64,000 bases of DNA, taken from NCBI RefSeq assembly GCF_003477705.1, contig NZ_QUDV01000001.1, forward strand, positions 682,001-746,000. Direction: 5' to 3'. The DNA is from Dorea sp. AF36-15AT. Its GTDB lineage: Bacteria; Bacillota; Clostridia; Lachnospirales; Lachnospiraceae. Shown piece by piece: positions 26,932-34,593 of the stretch. Within the stretch, counting starts at the first letter, position 1; every line of letters begins with the position of its first letter. A program made the position numbers and the translations under genes. The notes beneath the pieces were generated by a model. That model searched no databases. It saw only the letters and a list, made by a program, of their open reading frames with translations, and was not told the origin of the DNA.

Positions 26932-27621
26932 TTATCCATTTTCTGTTCCATTTTCATCGATCATTTGATGCAGTTTCGCCAGTGCTTCTTTTAATCCTCC
27001 CACTTCATCAATGAGACCGACTGCAACTGCTTCCGGGCCTTCCAGCATTGTTCCCACATCTTTGACAAGCTGTGTTGGATTCAGCATCAGTTCTTCAATC
27101 TGATCCTGCGTCATATGGGAATGTTTTGAGAGAAATGCCGTAATCCGATCCTGCGTTTTTACCATATTGCGGAAACTCTGTTCTACCCCGATGAACATTC
27201 CATTGGATCTTACCGGATGGATGATCATGGTTCCACTTGGTACAATAAAAGAATAATCAGCTGCTACTGCAAGAGGACCACCGATAGAATGGCTTCCTCC
27301 GAGCACCAACGACACCGTAGGCTTACTGAGAGACGCGATCATTTCTGCAATCGAAAGTCCTGCTTCCACATCGCCACCCAGAGTATTTAACAGAATCAGC
27401 AGACCATCTATCTCACAACTGTCTTCTATTTCCGCAAGCATGGGAAGCAAATGCTCGTATTTGGTTGCCTTCGTGCTTCCGCTGACCGCATCATGTCCTT
27501 CTATCTCTCCGATGATTGTGATTAATTTAATTCTGTGGTGCGCACGGCTTTCATCAAGATCCAGTGAACCGGTTTCTTTGATCTCTGCTTTTTTCTCCTG
27601 CTTTTCTTCATTTTTCTGCAT
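26932..27621 (-). CDS. tepA: ClpP-family serine protease, TepA-like
   Basis: 229 residues with a charged N-terminal tail and a ClpP/crotonase fold. GGDVEAGLSIAEMI and LVLGGSHSIGGPLAVAA (probable nucleophile Ser) and MIIHPV (probable His) fit the SppA/ClpP-like TepA group, linked in Bacillus to protein export and signal peptide handling. No signal peptide is seen, so it acts in the cytoplasm. The ribosome binding site is inside a terminator hairpin. The next gene downstream is ftsK. Confidence 0.8.
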   Translation of the reverse strand: MQKNEEKQEKKAEIKETGSLDLDESRAHHRIKLITIIGEIEGHDAVSGSTKATKYEHLLPMLAEIEDSCEIDGLLILLNTLGGDVEAGLSIAEMIASLSKPTVSLVLGGSHSIGGPLAVAADYSFIVPSGTMIIHPVRSNGMFIGVEQSFRNMVKTQDRITAFLSKHSHMTQDQIEELMLNPTQLVKDVGTMLEGPEAVAVGLIDEVGGLKEALAKLHQMIDENGTENG

Positions 27622-27626
27622 ATAAA

Positions 27627-27658
27627 AACACCTCCATACCCTTTAGTATGGAAGTGTT
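27627..27658 (-). terminator. Terminator hairpin that contains the tepA ribosome binding site
   Basis: Minus-strand 13-bp stem AACACTTCCATAC with GTATGGAGGTGTT (one U-G pair), loop TAAAGG, then TTTT running into the tepA ATG five bases on. GGAGGTG, the tepA ribosome binding site, is in the 3' arm. It follows the metY stop by about 30 bases. Confidence 0.85.
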
Positions 27659-27688
27659 ATATAGTTCTTATTCATGTATACAGGATTC

Positions 27689-28969
27689 TTATACCTGTTC
27701 CAGTGCCTGTTCTACATCAGCGATAATATCATCAGCATTCTCGATACCTACACTGAAACGAATCAAATCCGGCTGTACCCCGGCTTCCATCAGTTCCTGA
27801 TCATTCATCTGGCGATGTGTGTGACTTGCCGGATGCAGTACACAGCTCCTTGCATCTGCCACATGAGTTACGATCGCAACCATTTTCAAGCTGTCCATCA
27901 TCTTCACTGCGCTGTCACGTCCGCCCTTCAGACCAAATGTAAGCACCCCGCATGTTCCGTTTGGCATATATTTCTGAGCCAGTTCATACTGAGAATCACC
28001 TTCCAGTCCCGGATAGTTAACCCACGCCACCTTTTCATGTCCCTGCAGATATTTCGCAACCTTCAATGCGTTCTCACAATGACGAGGTACACGAAGATGT
28101 AATGTTTCGAGTCCCAGATTCAGCAAAAATGCATTCTGCGGTGCCTGGATAGAGCCAAGGTCACGCATCAGCTGTGATGTAGCTTTTGTTATGTATGCAG
28201 CCTTGCCGAATTTCTGTGTATACACGATGCCATGGTAGGTCTCATCCGGTGTGGTGAGTCCTGCAAATTTGTCACCGTAAGCTTCCCAGTCAAAATTACC
28301 ACTGTCTACGATCACACCACCTACACAGGTCGCATGTCCGTCCATATATTTGGTAGTTGAATGTGTTACAATATCCGCACCCCATGCAAATGGTCTGCAG
28401 TTGATCGGTGTGGCAAATGTATTATCTACAATAAATGGTACACCGTGCGCATGTGCTGCTTTGGCAAACTTTTCAAAATCAAGAACAACCAGTGCAGGGT
28501 TTGCAATAGATTCACCAAATACAACCTTTGTATTATCACGAAACGCGGCATTCAAATCTTCCTCACTGCAGTCCGGCTCAACAAAAGTAGCCTCAACGCC
28601 CATCTTCTTGATGGTGTGAGCGTAAAGATTATAAGTACCGCCGTACAGTGCAGATGCACATACAATATGATCTCCTGCTTCCACAATATTCATGATCGCA
28701 TAGAAATTAGCTGCCTGTCCCGATGAAGTAAGCATCGCTGCCACTCCGCCCTCCAGATCACAGATCTTTGCAGCTACCGCATCATTGGTCGGATTCTGCA
28801 ACCGTGTATAAAAATATCCGCTCTCTTCCAGGTCAAAAAGTCTTCCCATCTGGTCACTGGAATTATATTTAAATGTTGTACTCTGATAGATTGGCAGAAC
28901 TCTTGGCTCTCCATTACCCGGTTTATATCCTGACTGAATACACTTAGTTTCAATCTTATAATCACTCAT
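27689..28969 (-). CDS. metY: O-acetylhomoserine sulfhydrylase (aminocarboxypropyltransferase)
   Basis: PLP enzyme making homocysteine directly from O-acetylhomoserine and sulfide. 426 residues, the length of the MetY branch rather than the 380-residue cystathionine synthases. Visible are the N-terminal YQSTTFKYNSSDQMGRLFDL, the PLP Lys in HSTTKYMDGHATCVGG and the C-terminal RFSVGIENADDIIADVEQAL. No SAM riboswitch or T-box lies upstream; only 35 bases separate it from yebC, so it seems cotranscribed with that gene. Confidence 0.92.
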   Translation of the reverse strand: MSDYKIETKCIQSGYKPGNGEPRVLPIYQSTTFKYNSSDQMGRLFDLEESGYFYTRLQNPTNDAVAAKICDLEGGVAAMLTSSGQAANFYAIMNIVEAGDHIVCASALYGGTYNLYAHTIKKMGVEATFVEPDCSEEDLNAAFRDNTKVVFGESIANPALVVLDFEKFAKAAHAHGVPFIVDNTFATPINCRPFAWGADIVTHSTTKYMDGHATCVGGVIVDSGNFDWEAYGDKFAGLTTPDETYHGIVYTQKFGKAAYITKATSQLMRDLGSIQAPQNAFLLNLGLETLHLRVPRHCENALKVAKYLQGHEKVAWVNYPGLEGDSQYELAQKYMPNGTCGVLTFGLKGGRDSAVKMMDSLKMVAIVTHVADARSCVLHPASHTHRQMNDQELMEAGVQPDLIRFSVGIENADDIIADVEQALEQV

Positions 28970-29003
28970 CCTCTCGATGCCTCCTTTTATCCTTTATCCA
29001 TAA

Positions 29004-29735
29004 TTATTCATCCCAGTTATGATATACATCCTGTACATCATCGTCATCATCCAACAGATCCAGGGTTTTCTGAATATTCTGAATATCCTTAGGATCAGTA
29101 AGTTCTACATAAGTCTGCGGAATCATGGTTACTTCTGCAGACGCCATATGAATTCCTGCTTCTTCAAGTGCTTCACGCACCTCACTGAAATCATCTGGAT
29201 CCGTCAGAATCTCAAAGCTGTCATCTTCCTCAGCAAAGTCTTCTGCACCTGCATCCAGAGCCTGCATCATAAGATCATCGGCATCTCCATCGTATTCTTC
29301 CTTATCTACAATAATCTGTCCCTTACGGTCAAACATAAAAGATACACATCCCGGTGTACCTACGTTGCCATTACCTTTTGTAAATGCACTCTTAACATTA
29401 GATGCCGTACGGTTCTTATTATCTGTCAGTGTCTCGACTATAATTGCCGTACCATTCGGACCGTAACCTTCGTATGTAATATGTTCGTAATCTGCTGATC
29501 CGCCTTCGCCTGCAGCTTTTTTAATATTTCTCTCAATCGTGTCATTTGGCATATTGTTAGATTTAGCCTTTGCGATAACATCACGCAGACGGCTGTTGTT
29601 AGCCGGATCAGCGCTTCCACCTTCTTTTACCGCTACTGCAAGCTCTTTACCGATTTTTGTAAAAATCTTACCTTTTGCAGCATCATTTTTTTCTTTTTTA
29701 TGCTTAATATTGGCAAATTTTGAATGTCCTGACAT
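29004..29735 (-). CDS. yebC: YebC/PmpR family (TACO1-like) protein
   Basis: 243 residues with the universal start [31 protein letters not shown] and the central [12 protein letters not shown] motif. The family was described as DNA-binding regulators; more recent work links members to translation of difficult peptide stretches. AAGGAG precedes the ATG. An acidic C-terminus ([18 protein letters not shown]) is normal for the family. Confidence 0.95.
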   Translation of the reverse strand: MSGHSKFANIKHKKEKNDAAKGKIFTKIGKELAVAVKEGGSADPANNSRLRDVIAKAKSNNMPNDTIERNIKKAAGEGGSADYEHITYEGYGPNGTAIIVETLTDNKNRTASNVKSAFTKGNGNVGTPGCVSFMFDRKGQIIVDKEEYDGDADDLMMQALDAGAEDFAEEDDSFEILTDPDDFSEVREALEEAGIHMASAEVTMIPQTYVELTDPKDIQNIQKTLDLLDDDDDVQDVYHNWDE

Positions 29736-29790
29736 CTTCTTCTCTCCTTATCTTCTATTAGTTCGCATACATTTTATTTTATCATGCATA

Positions 29791-30573
29791 TTACATTTTT
29801 TCAATCTTTACTGATTGAATCGCATTATTGTCTACTTCCAGCACTGTAAACAGATATCCATCATAAAGTACTGTGCTGCGCTCATCCTCTCCGGGGATTC
29901 TGTCAAGCTGATGGATCAGAAATCCGTTTAACGTCTCATACTCTTCCTTATCAAAATGAATATTCAGCAGATCTTCCAGATCCTCCAGGTCAGTAAAGCC
30001 ATTGACTTCATAGGATCCATCTGCCTGTACTTCGATATCCTCTTCCTCTTCATCGTATTCGTCCATAATATTACCTACGATTTCTTCCAGAATATCTTCC
30101 ATAGCTACCAGCCCTGAAGTCTGTCCATACTCATCAATGACGATTGCAATATGATTATTTCCTTCCTGCATTCTGCGGAACAGTGTATCTATGCTCTTGG
30201 TTTCAGGTATGTAATCTACCGGACGGATATACCCTTTCAGTTCTTTGATCGGACGATTGCGGTTGGCTTCGGTAAAATAACAGGTCATAGCATCCCGAAG
30301 ATGAATGGTTCCTATAATCTCATCAATATCCTCCCGATATACCGGGAATCTGGAAAAACGTTCTCCCAGCATAAACTTGAGTGCAGTTTCCAGTGTTTCC
30401 TCTTCATCGATACCCACAATATCACGTCGATGTGTCATAATGTCTTTTGCATCCTTATCAAGATAGCGGACAATATTGCGGATCAGTTTCATTGCCTGAC
30501 TTCCGACTTCTTCTGTCTCTCCTTCTTCTCGAAATATCTGTCTCATTCGATGAAACAAACTTCGTTCTTCCAT
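29791..30573 (-). CDS. CBS-pair / CorC_HlyC domain protein without the DUF21 membrane part
   Basis: About 260 residues: short helical N-terminus, a CBS pair (DIMTHRRDIVGIDEEETLETAL and HIAIVIDEYGQTSGLVAMEDILEEIVG), then a CorC_HlyC domain ending in a beta segment (FTVLEVDNNAIQSVKIEKM). Relatives with DUF21 are CNNM-type Mg2+ exporters; this form is soluble like E. coli CorC. Two Mets compete for the start; the one at 30573 has AAGGAG seven bases upstream, better than 30579. Confidence 0.82.
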   Translation of the reverse strand: MEERSLFHRMRQIFREEGETEEVGSQAMKLIRNIVRYLDKDAKDIMTHRRDIVGIDEEETLETALKFMLGERFSRFPVYREDIDEIIGTIHLRDAMTCYFTEANRNRPIKELKGYIRPVDYIPETKSIDTLFRRMQEGNNHIAIVIDEYGQTSGLVAMEDILEEIVGNIMDEYDEEEEDIEVQADGSYEVNGFTDLEDLEDLLNIHFDKEEYETLNGFLIHQLDRIPGEDERSTVLYDGYLFTVLEVDNNAIQSVKIEKM

Positions 30574-30587
30574 ATCCATACTCCTTT

Positions 30588-30935
30588 TTATGTATGAAGC
30601 GCAAGGCTGACCCTTATCGCTTCATCAACGCTTCTCATTCGCTCTTTATCCAGATGACCGATCATATCTTTTAGCCTCTGCTTATCAATTGTTCTTATCT
30701 GTTCCAACAAAATTACAGAATCCTTCATAATCTGACATCGTCTGGAATCAATCTCAATATGCGTAGGCAACTTTGCCTTATTCATTCTGGATGTAATCGC
30801 TGCACAAATGACAGTCGGACTATATCTGTTACCTACGTCATTCTGTATGATCAGCACCGGCCTGATGCCTCCCTGTTCCGAGCCGACTACCGGGCTGAGG
30901 TCAGCATAATAAATATCTCCACGTTTTACCTGCAC
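30588..30935 (-). CDS. ndoA: MazF/NdoA (PemK-like) endoribonuclease toxin
   Basis: 115 residues starting (M)[22 protein letters not shown] from GTG, with GGAGAG nine bases before it. The family motifs [25 protein letters not shown] and the CAAITSR core are all present, as is the C-terminal [22 protein letters not shown]. MazF cuts single-stranded mRNA at short sequences. In Bacillus it follows alr with the antitoxin gene between; here only 86 bases separate it from alr and no antitoxin is seen. Confidence 0.93.
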   Translation of the reverse strand: MQVKRGDIYYADLSPVVGSEQGGIRPVLIIQNDVGNRYSPTVICAAITSRMNKAKLPTHIEIDSRRCQIMKDSVILLEQIRTIDKQRLKDMIGHLDKERMRSVDEAIRVSLALHT

Positions 30936-31021
30936 CTGTTTTCACTCTCCATATTTCTGATAAAAACAGTATTTCCATCTTTTTTCAGATGTATTCTATT
31001 GCAGTTCTTCATTCGATATAT

Positions 31022-32191
31022 TTATGCGAAATAATCAATCTGCTCTATGACTTTTCCATCTTTCAGAAATTCTCTCGGTATTCTCTTACCCAGGTCACAA
31101 ACAAATTCATAGCTGAAACGACCGGACAGATCACTGAGCGTCTCTACCGGAAGGTAATTGTCCCCGTCCCGACCGATAAGTACCACGCGGTCTCCATATG
31201 CCACATTTTCAATCTCTGTACAATCTACCATAAACTGATCCATACAGATTCGTCCGAGAATTGGTGCTTTCTTACCATGGATCAATACAAAGCCTTTATT
31301 AGACAGACTTCTCGGATATCCATCTCCATATCCTACCGGTACAGTTACAATCCTGGTCGGACGTTCAGTTACAAACGTACCGCCATAACTTACCGGAACT
31401 CCTGCCTCTACCCATTTCACATGGGAAACGTGACTGATCAATTCCATAGCAGGTTTCAGATGCACATGCTGCTGATCTACTTCATCTGATGGATACAGAC
31501 CATAAGTAGAAATACCTGATCTTACAATATCCATATAGGTCTCTGGCAAATCAAGAATCGCCGCACTGTTTGCACAGTGATAATGCTTAAATGTGACATT
31601 TCTGTCCTCCAGTGCTTTACGCATCCACAGATAGCGCTCCAACTGTTTATGGGCATAAGCTTTGTCTGCTTCATCTGCTTTGGAGAAATGTGTATACATT
31701 CCTTCCATCTCAATGCCTGGAAGCTTTGCGATCTCTGCGATTGTATCTGCATTCTCCTCATCGATCTGGAATCCAAGTCTCGACATTCCAGTGTCTAATT
31801 TGATATGGACGTACGCTGTCTTTCCAAGCTTTACTGCTGTCTCAGAAATCTGCTCTGCGATTTCTTTCGTATAACAGGTGAAACGGATCTCATGTTCAAT
31901 TGCTTCTGCCTGCTGTGATGGAAAAACAGGACCCAATACAAGTATCGGTTTCCTAATACCGTTTGCACGCAGAATCACACCCTCATCCGGTGTGGCTGTA
32001 GCAAATCCCCACAAGTAGTTTTTTTTCTCCAGATCACATGCGATTGGTACCGCCCCGTGACCGTAGCCATCCATCTTGACAACAGCCATGATCTTAGTCG
32101 CATCACCAACCGTTTCATGCATCTGATCCATATTATATTCTATGGCGTCCAGATCAATTCTGGCACACACTCTTGTATATTCTTTCATCAT
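31022..32191 (-). CDS. alr: Alanine racemase
   Basis: PLP enzyme interconverting L- and D-alanine for peptidoglycan. 389 residues. The PLP Lys is in AVVKMDGYGHGAVPIA, and the second-subunit region SYGGTFVTERPTRIVTVPVGYGDGYPR with the catalytic Tyr is present, as is GRICMDQFMVDCT. Its start overlaps the nnr stop by four bases. nnr-alr-ndoA is a common Firmicute order. Confidence 0.96.
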   Translation of the reverse strand: MMKEYTRVCARIDLDAIEYNMDQMHETVGDATKIMAVVKMDGYGHGAVPIACDLEKKNYLWGFATATPDEGVILRANGIRKPILVLGPVFPSQQAEAIEHEIRFTCYTKEIAEQISETAVKLGKTAYVHIKLDTGMSRLGFQIDEENADTIAEIAKLPGIEMEGMYTHFSKADEADKAYAHKQLERYLWMRKALEDRNVTFKHYHCANSAAILDLPETYMDIVRSGISTYGLYPSDEVDQQHVHLKPAMELISHVSHVKWVEAGVPVSYGGTFVTERPTRIVTVPVGYGDGYPRSLSNKGFVLIHGKKAPILGRICMDQFMVDCTEIENVAYGDRVVLIGRDGDNYLPVETLSDLSGRFSYEFVCDLGKRIPREFLKDGKVIEQIDYFA

Positions 32192-33699
32192 TTTTCCGCC
32201 TTCCAGTTTTCTGTCATTTGGATCGCTGATCCAAGTGCATCAGCAAGATCCCTCGCCAATACACTATAGCACCCCATTTCATTTCTTGCAATATCTCCCG
32301 CAAGTCCATGGAGATAAACTCCAAGAACAGCGGCATCATAATTATTGCATCCCTGCACCATAAGTCCGCCAATAATTCCGGCCAGCACATCTCCGGAACC
32401 TGCTTTTGCCATTGCAGCATTTCCGGTAAGATTCACATACATTCTTCTGCCCTTTGCTCCCACAAAAGTACGTGCATCTTTTTGTACCAGAGTAACATCT
32501 AAAGTTCTTGCCGTCTGTTCCAGGATCTCTCTTCGATGCATTTGTATCTCGTTGACAGGCCGTCCTGTTAATCTGGATAATTCCTTCAAATGTGGAGTCA
32601 GTACATAATTGCCTTCTGCCAGCCGGTCCTTCCATTCCGGATGCGTCGCCAATATATTAATTCCGTCCGCATCAATCAGACATGGCACATTTATTTCTTT
32701 CAAAACGGTATTTACAATCAGATCTGCTACATCAGATCTTCCAAGACCTGATCCTATACAGACTGCATCAGCCCACTCCAGTACCGACAGAAGACTTGCT
32801 TCGTCATATTCCGTATATGTTGTGATAATAGCTTCCGGAATCAGCTGCTGTAAAATACTTCGGTTATCTTCAGTGGTATAAATGCGTACAAGTCCTGCTC
32901 CCATGCGATAAGCAGCACATGCGCTTAAGAATGCAGCTCCTGCCATTCCACTGCTTCCGGCAATTAATAATAATTTTCCAAATGTACCTTTATGCGCATA
33001 TGGCGGACGTTCAGGCAGAAGTTTGGCAATATCACTCATTTCTAATGCATATGCAGTATCCAGCTGTTCCTTTACTGTAAAACTGTCAATTCCGATATCT
33101 GTCACGCAGACTTTTCCGGTATACAATGCACCGGGAAACAGAAACAGACCCAGCTTTCGATCCTGGAATGTTACGGTTGCATCTGCCTGAAACGCTTCAC
33201 CGAATACACGTCCATCCGTAGCTGAGATACCGGACGGAATATCAACCGCTAGTTTCCGTCCCGATGACATATTCATATGTTGAAGTATTTCCAGATAGTG
33301 TCCTGTAATCTCACGATTCAATCCTACACCAAACAATGCATCAATTACAATGCTGTAATCATTATCCTGCCATTCTGTGAGAAGAATTCCTCCACGCTGT
33401 TCGAACTGATCCATCTGATATATACACTCTTCTGTTCGGCTTGTCATCCGTCCGGCAAATACTGCTGTCACCTGGCAGCCTTTCTCTTTCAGAATACTTC
33501 CAATAGCAAAGCCATCGCCTCCGTTATTTCCTGATCCACACACAATGCATACATGCGTCAGCGGCCACTTTTGTTCTTCTATATAATCAGCACAGGCTGC
33601 AGCAGCCCGTTCCATCAGTGTTCTGGATGAAACTCCCAGATCCTGTATAGTATGACTGTCCGCACTTTTCATCTGTTCCGCATTTAATAAATACTGCAT
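32188..33699 (-). CDS. nnr: Bifunctional NAD(P)H-hydrate repair enzyme (epimerase plus ADP/ATP-dependent dehydratase)
   Basis: Repairs hydrated NADH and NADPH. The N-terminal YjeF_N epimerase (about 1-210) shows VCGSGNNGGDGFAIG and AVDIPSGISATDGRV. The C-terminal YjeF_C dehydratase (about 230-495) shows KLLLIAGSSGMAGAAFLSACAAYRMGAGLV and NAAMAKAGSGDVLAGIIGGL. 503 residues is the normal fused size. Start backed by AAAGGA. It follows the rex terminator and heads the alr-ndoA group. Confidence 0.95.
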   Translation of the reverse strand: MQYLLNAEQMKSADSHTIQDLGVSSRTLMERAAAACADYIEEQKWPLTHVCIVCGSGNNGGDGFAIGSILKEKGCQVTAVFAGRMTSRTEECIYQMDQFEQRGGILLTEWQDNDYSIVIDALFGVGLNREITGHYLEILQHMNMSSGRKLAVDIPSGISATDGRVFGEAFQADATVTFQDRKLGLFLFPGALYTGKVCVTDIGIDSFTVKEQLDTAYALEMSDIAKLLPERPPYAHKGTFGKLLLIAGSSGMAGAAFLSACAAYRMGAGLVRIYTTEDNRSILQQLIPEAIITTYTEYDEASLLSVLEWADAVCIGSGLGRSDVADLIVNTVLKEINVPCLIDADGINILATHPEWKDRLAEGNYVLTPHLKELSRLTGRPVNEIQMHRREILEQTARTLDVTLVQKDARTFVGAKGRRMYVNLTGNAAMAKAGSGDVLAGIIGGLMVQGCNNYDAAVLGVYLHGLAGDIARNEMGCYSVLARDLADALGSAIQMTENWKAEK

Positions 33700-33733
33700 A
33701 TACTTCCTTTCTGCCTTAGGCGCAGATCACTGC

Positions 33734-33784
33734 AAAAAAAACGACGTGTAAAGAAGTCTGCTTTCACAGCCCGCATTACACGCC
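33734..33784 (-). terminator. Terminator after rex
   Basis: Minus-strand 9-bp stem GGCGTGTAA with TTACACGTC (one G-U pair), a large structured loop, then eight T. It isolates rex from nnr. Confidence 0.85.
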
Positions 33785-33797
33785 ATTATTCTGTCTG

Positions 33798-34445
33798 TTA
33801 TTTGTCTGCATGATCCTCATTATATCGACTGATATTATAAGATAATCTCATTAAGCTTTCTGATAAATGTACACTTTCAACAATTACATTATCCGGTACA
33901 TTCAGATCTACATGCGCAAAATTCCAGATGGCCTGAATACCGGCATCTACCAGATCCTTCGCCACATCAATTGCGCATTCCTTCGGAATTGTAAGAACTG
34001 CAATCTCGATATTATTCTCTTTAATGAAATCTTTCATCTCACTCATCATACGAACCGGCACATCACGAATTGACATACCTCTCAGTGTAGGATTCACATC
34101 AAAGATACCTTTCAGGATAAATCCCTGATTTTCAAAATGTGAATAATTTGCCAAAGCCTGTCCCAAATTACCTGCGCCAACGATTATAAAATTATGCTTG
34201 TTCTCCAATCCAAGGATTTTACCAATTTCAGTATGAAGATATTTTACATTATAACCATATCCCTGCTGACCAAATCCGCCAAAGTTGTTCAAATCCTGTC
34301 GAATCTGTGATGCAGTAAGTTTCATTCTTTTACTTAAATCATTAGATGATATACGTTCGACACCATCTTCTAATAATTCACCCAGATATCGGTAATATCT
34401 TGGAAGTCTGCGAATTACCGCCTGAGAAATCTTTCTTGTCTCCAC
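33798..34445 (-). CDS. rex: Redox-sensing transcriptional repressor Rex
   Basis: Rex senses the NADH/NAD+ ratio and represses fermentation genes when NADH is low. 215 residues: N-terminal winged helix (RRLPRYYRYLGELLEDGVERISSNDLSKRM ... QIRQDLNNFGGFGQQGYGYNV) and a Rossmann domain with VGAGNLGQALANY. The start is GTG at 34445 with AGGTG seven bases before it. Its own promoter contains TTGTGTTAACAA, which suggests autoregulation. The alcohol dehydrogenase promoter at 20253-20281 is a possible target. Confidence 0.96.
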   Translation of the reverse strand: METRKISQAVIRRLPRYYRYLGELLEDGVERISSNDLSKRMKLTASQIRQDLNNFGGFGQQGYGYNVKYLHTEIGKILGLENKHNFIIVGAGNLGQALANYSHFENQGFILKGIFDVNPTLRGMSIRDVPVRMMSEMKDFIKENNIEIAVLTIPKECAIDVAKDLVDAGIQAIWNFAHVDLNVPDNVIVESVHLSESLMRLSYNISRYNEDHADK

Positions 34446-34477
34446 TGTTGTTCACCTACCCATAATATTATGGAATA

Positions 34478-34506
34478 ATTATATCTGATTGTTAACACAA
34501 AGTCAA
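34478..34506 (-). promoter_or_regulatory. rex promoter with Rex-like half site
   Basis: Minus-strand TTGACT (34501-34506), 17-base spacer, TATAAT (34478-34483). The spacer contains TTGTGTTAACAA (34489-34500), whose right part TTAACAA is a perfect Rex half site; the left half is poor. Position between -35 and -10 fits autorepression. Confidence 0.65.
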
Positions 34507-34535
34507 ACTTTTGTACAAACTTTCATTAACTTTAG

Positions 34536-34563
34536 TTGTATTTTCTGTTCTTTTCGGTATAAT
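34536..34563 (+). promoter_or_regulatory. Promoter of the ABC-F gene
   Basis: TTGTAT (34536-34541) and TATAAT (34558-34563) with a 16-base spacer. Transcription would start near 34570, leaving a leader of only about 22 bases. Confidence 0.6.
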
Positions 34564-34593
34564 GATACACAGAGAATTATGGAGGTGTATCAT
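34562..34593. promoter_or_regulatory. Inverted repeat over -10, leader and start codon of the ABC-F gene
   Basis: Perfect 9-bp arms ATGATACAC (34562-34570) and GTGTATCAT (34585-34593), 14 bases apart. The first overlaps the -10, the second covers part of the ribosome binding site and the first two bases of the start codon. Because the left arm is mostly upstream of the likely transcript start, it is more likely a DNA operator than an RNA hairpin. Confidence 0.45.

Noticed and set aside
30926..31012. 28-codon ORF between alr and mazF as a possible antitoxin
   Set aside because: It has no ribosome binding site, runs into the mazF coding region and shows no AbrB-like or ribbon-helix-helix pattern.
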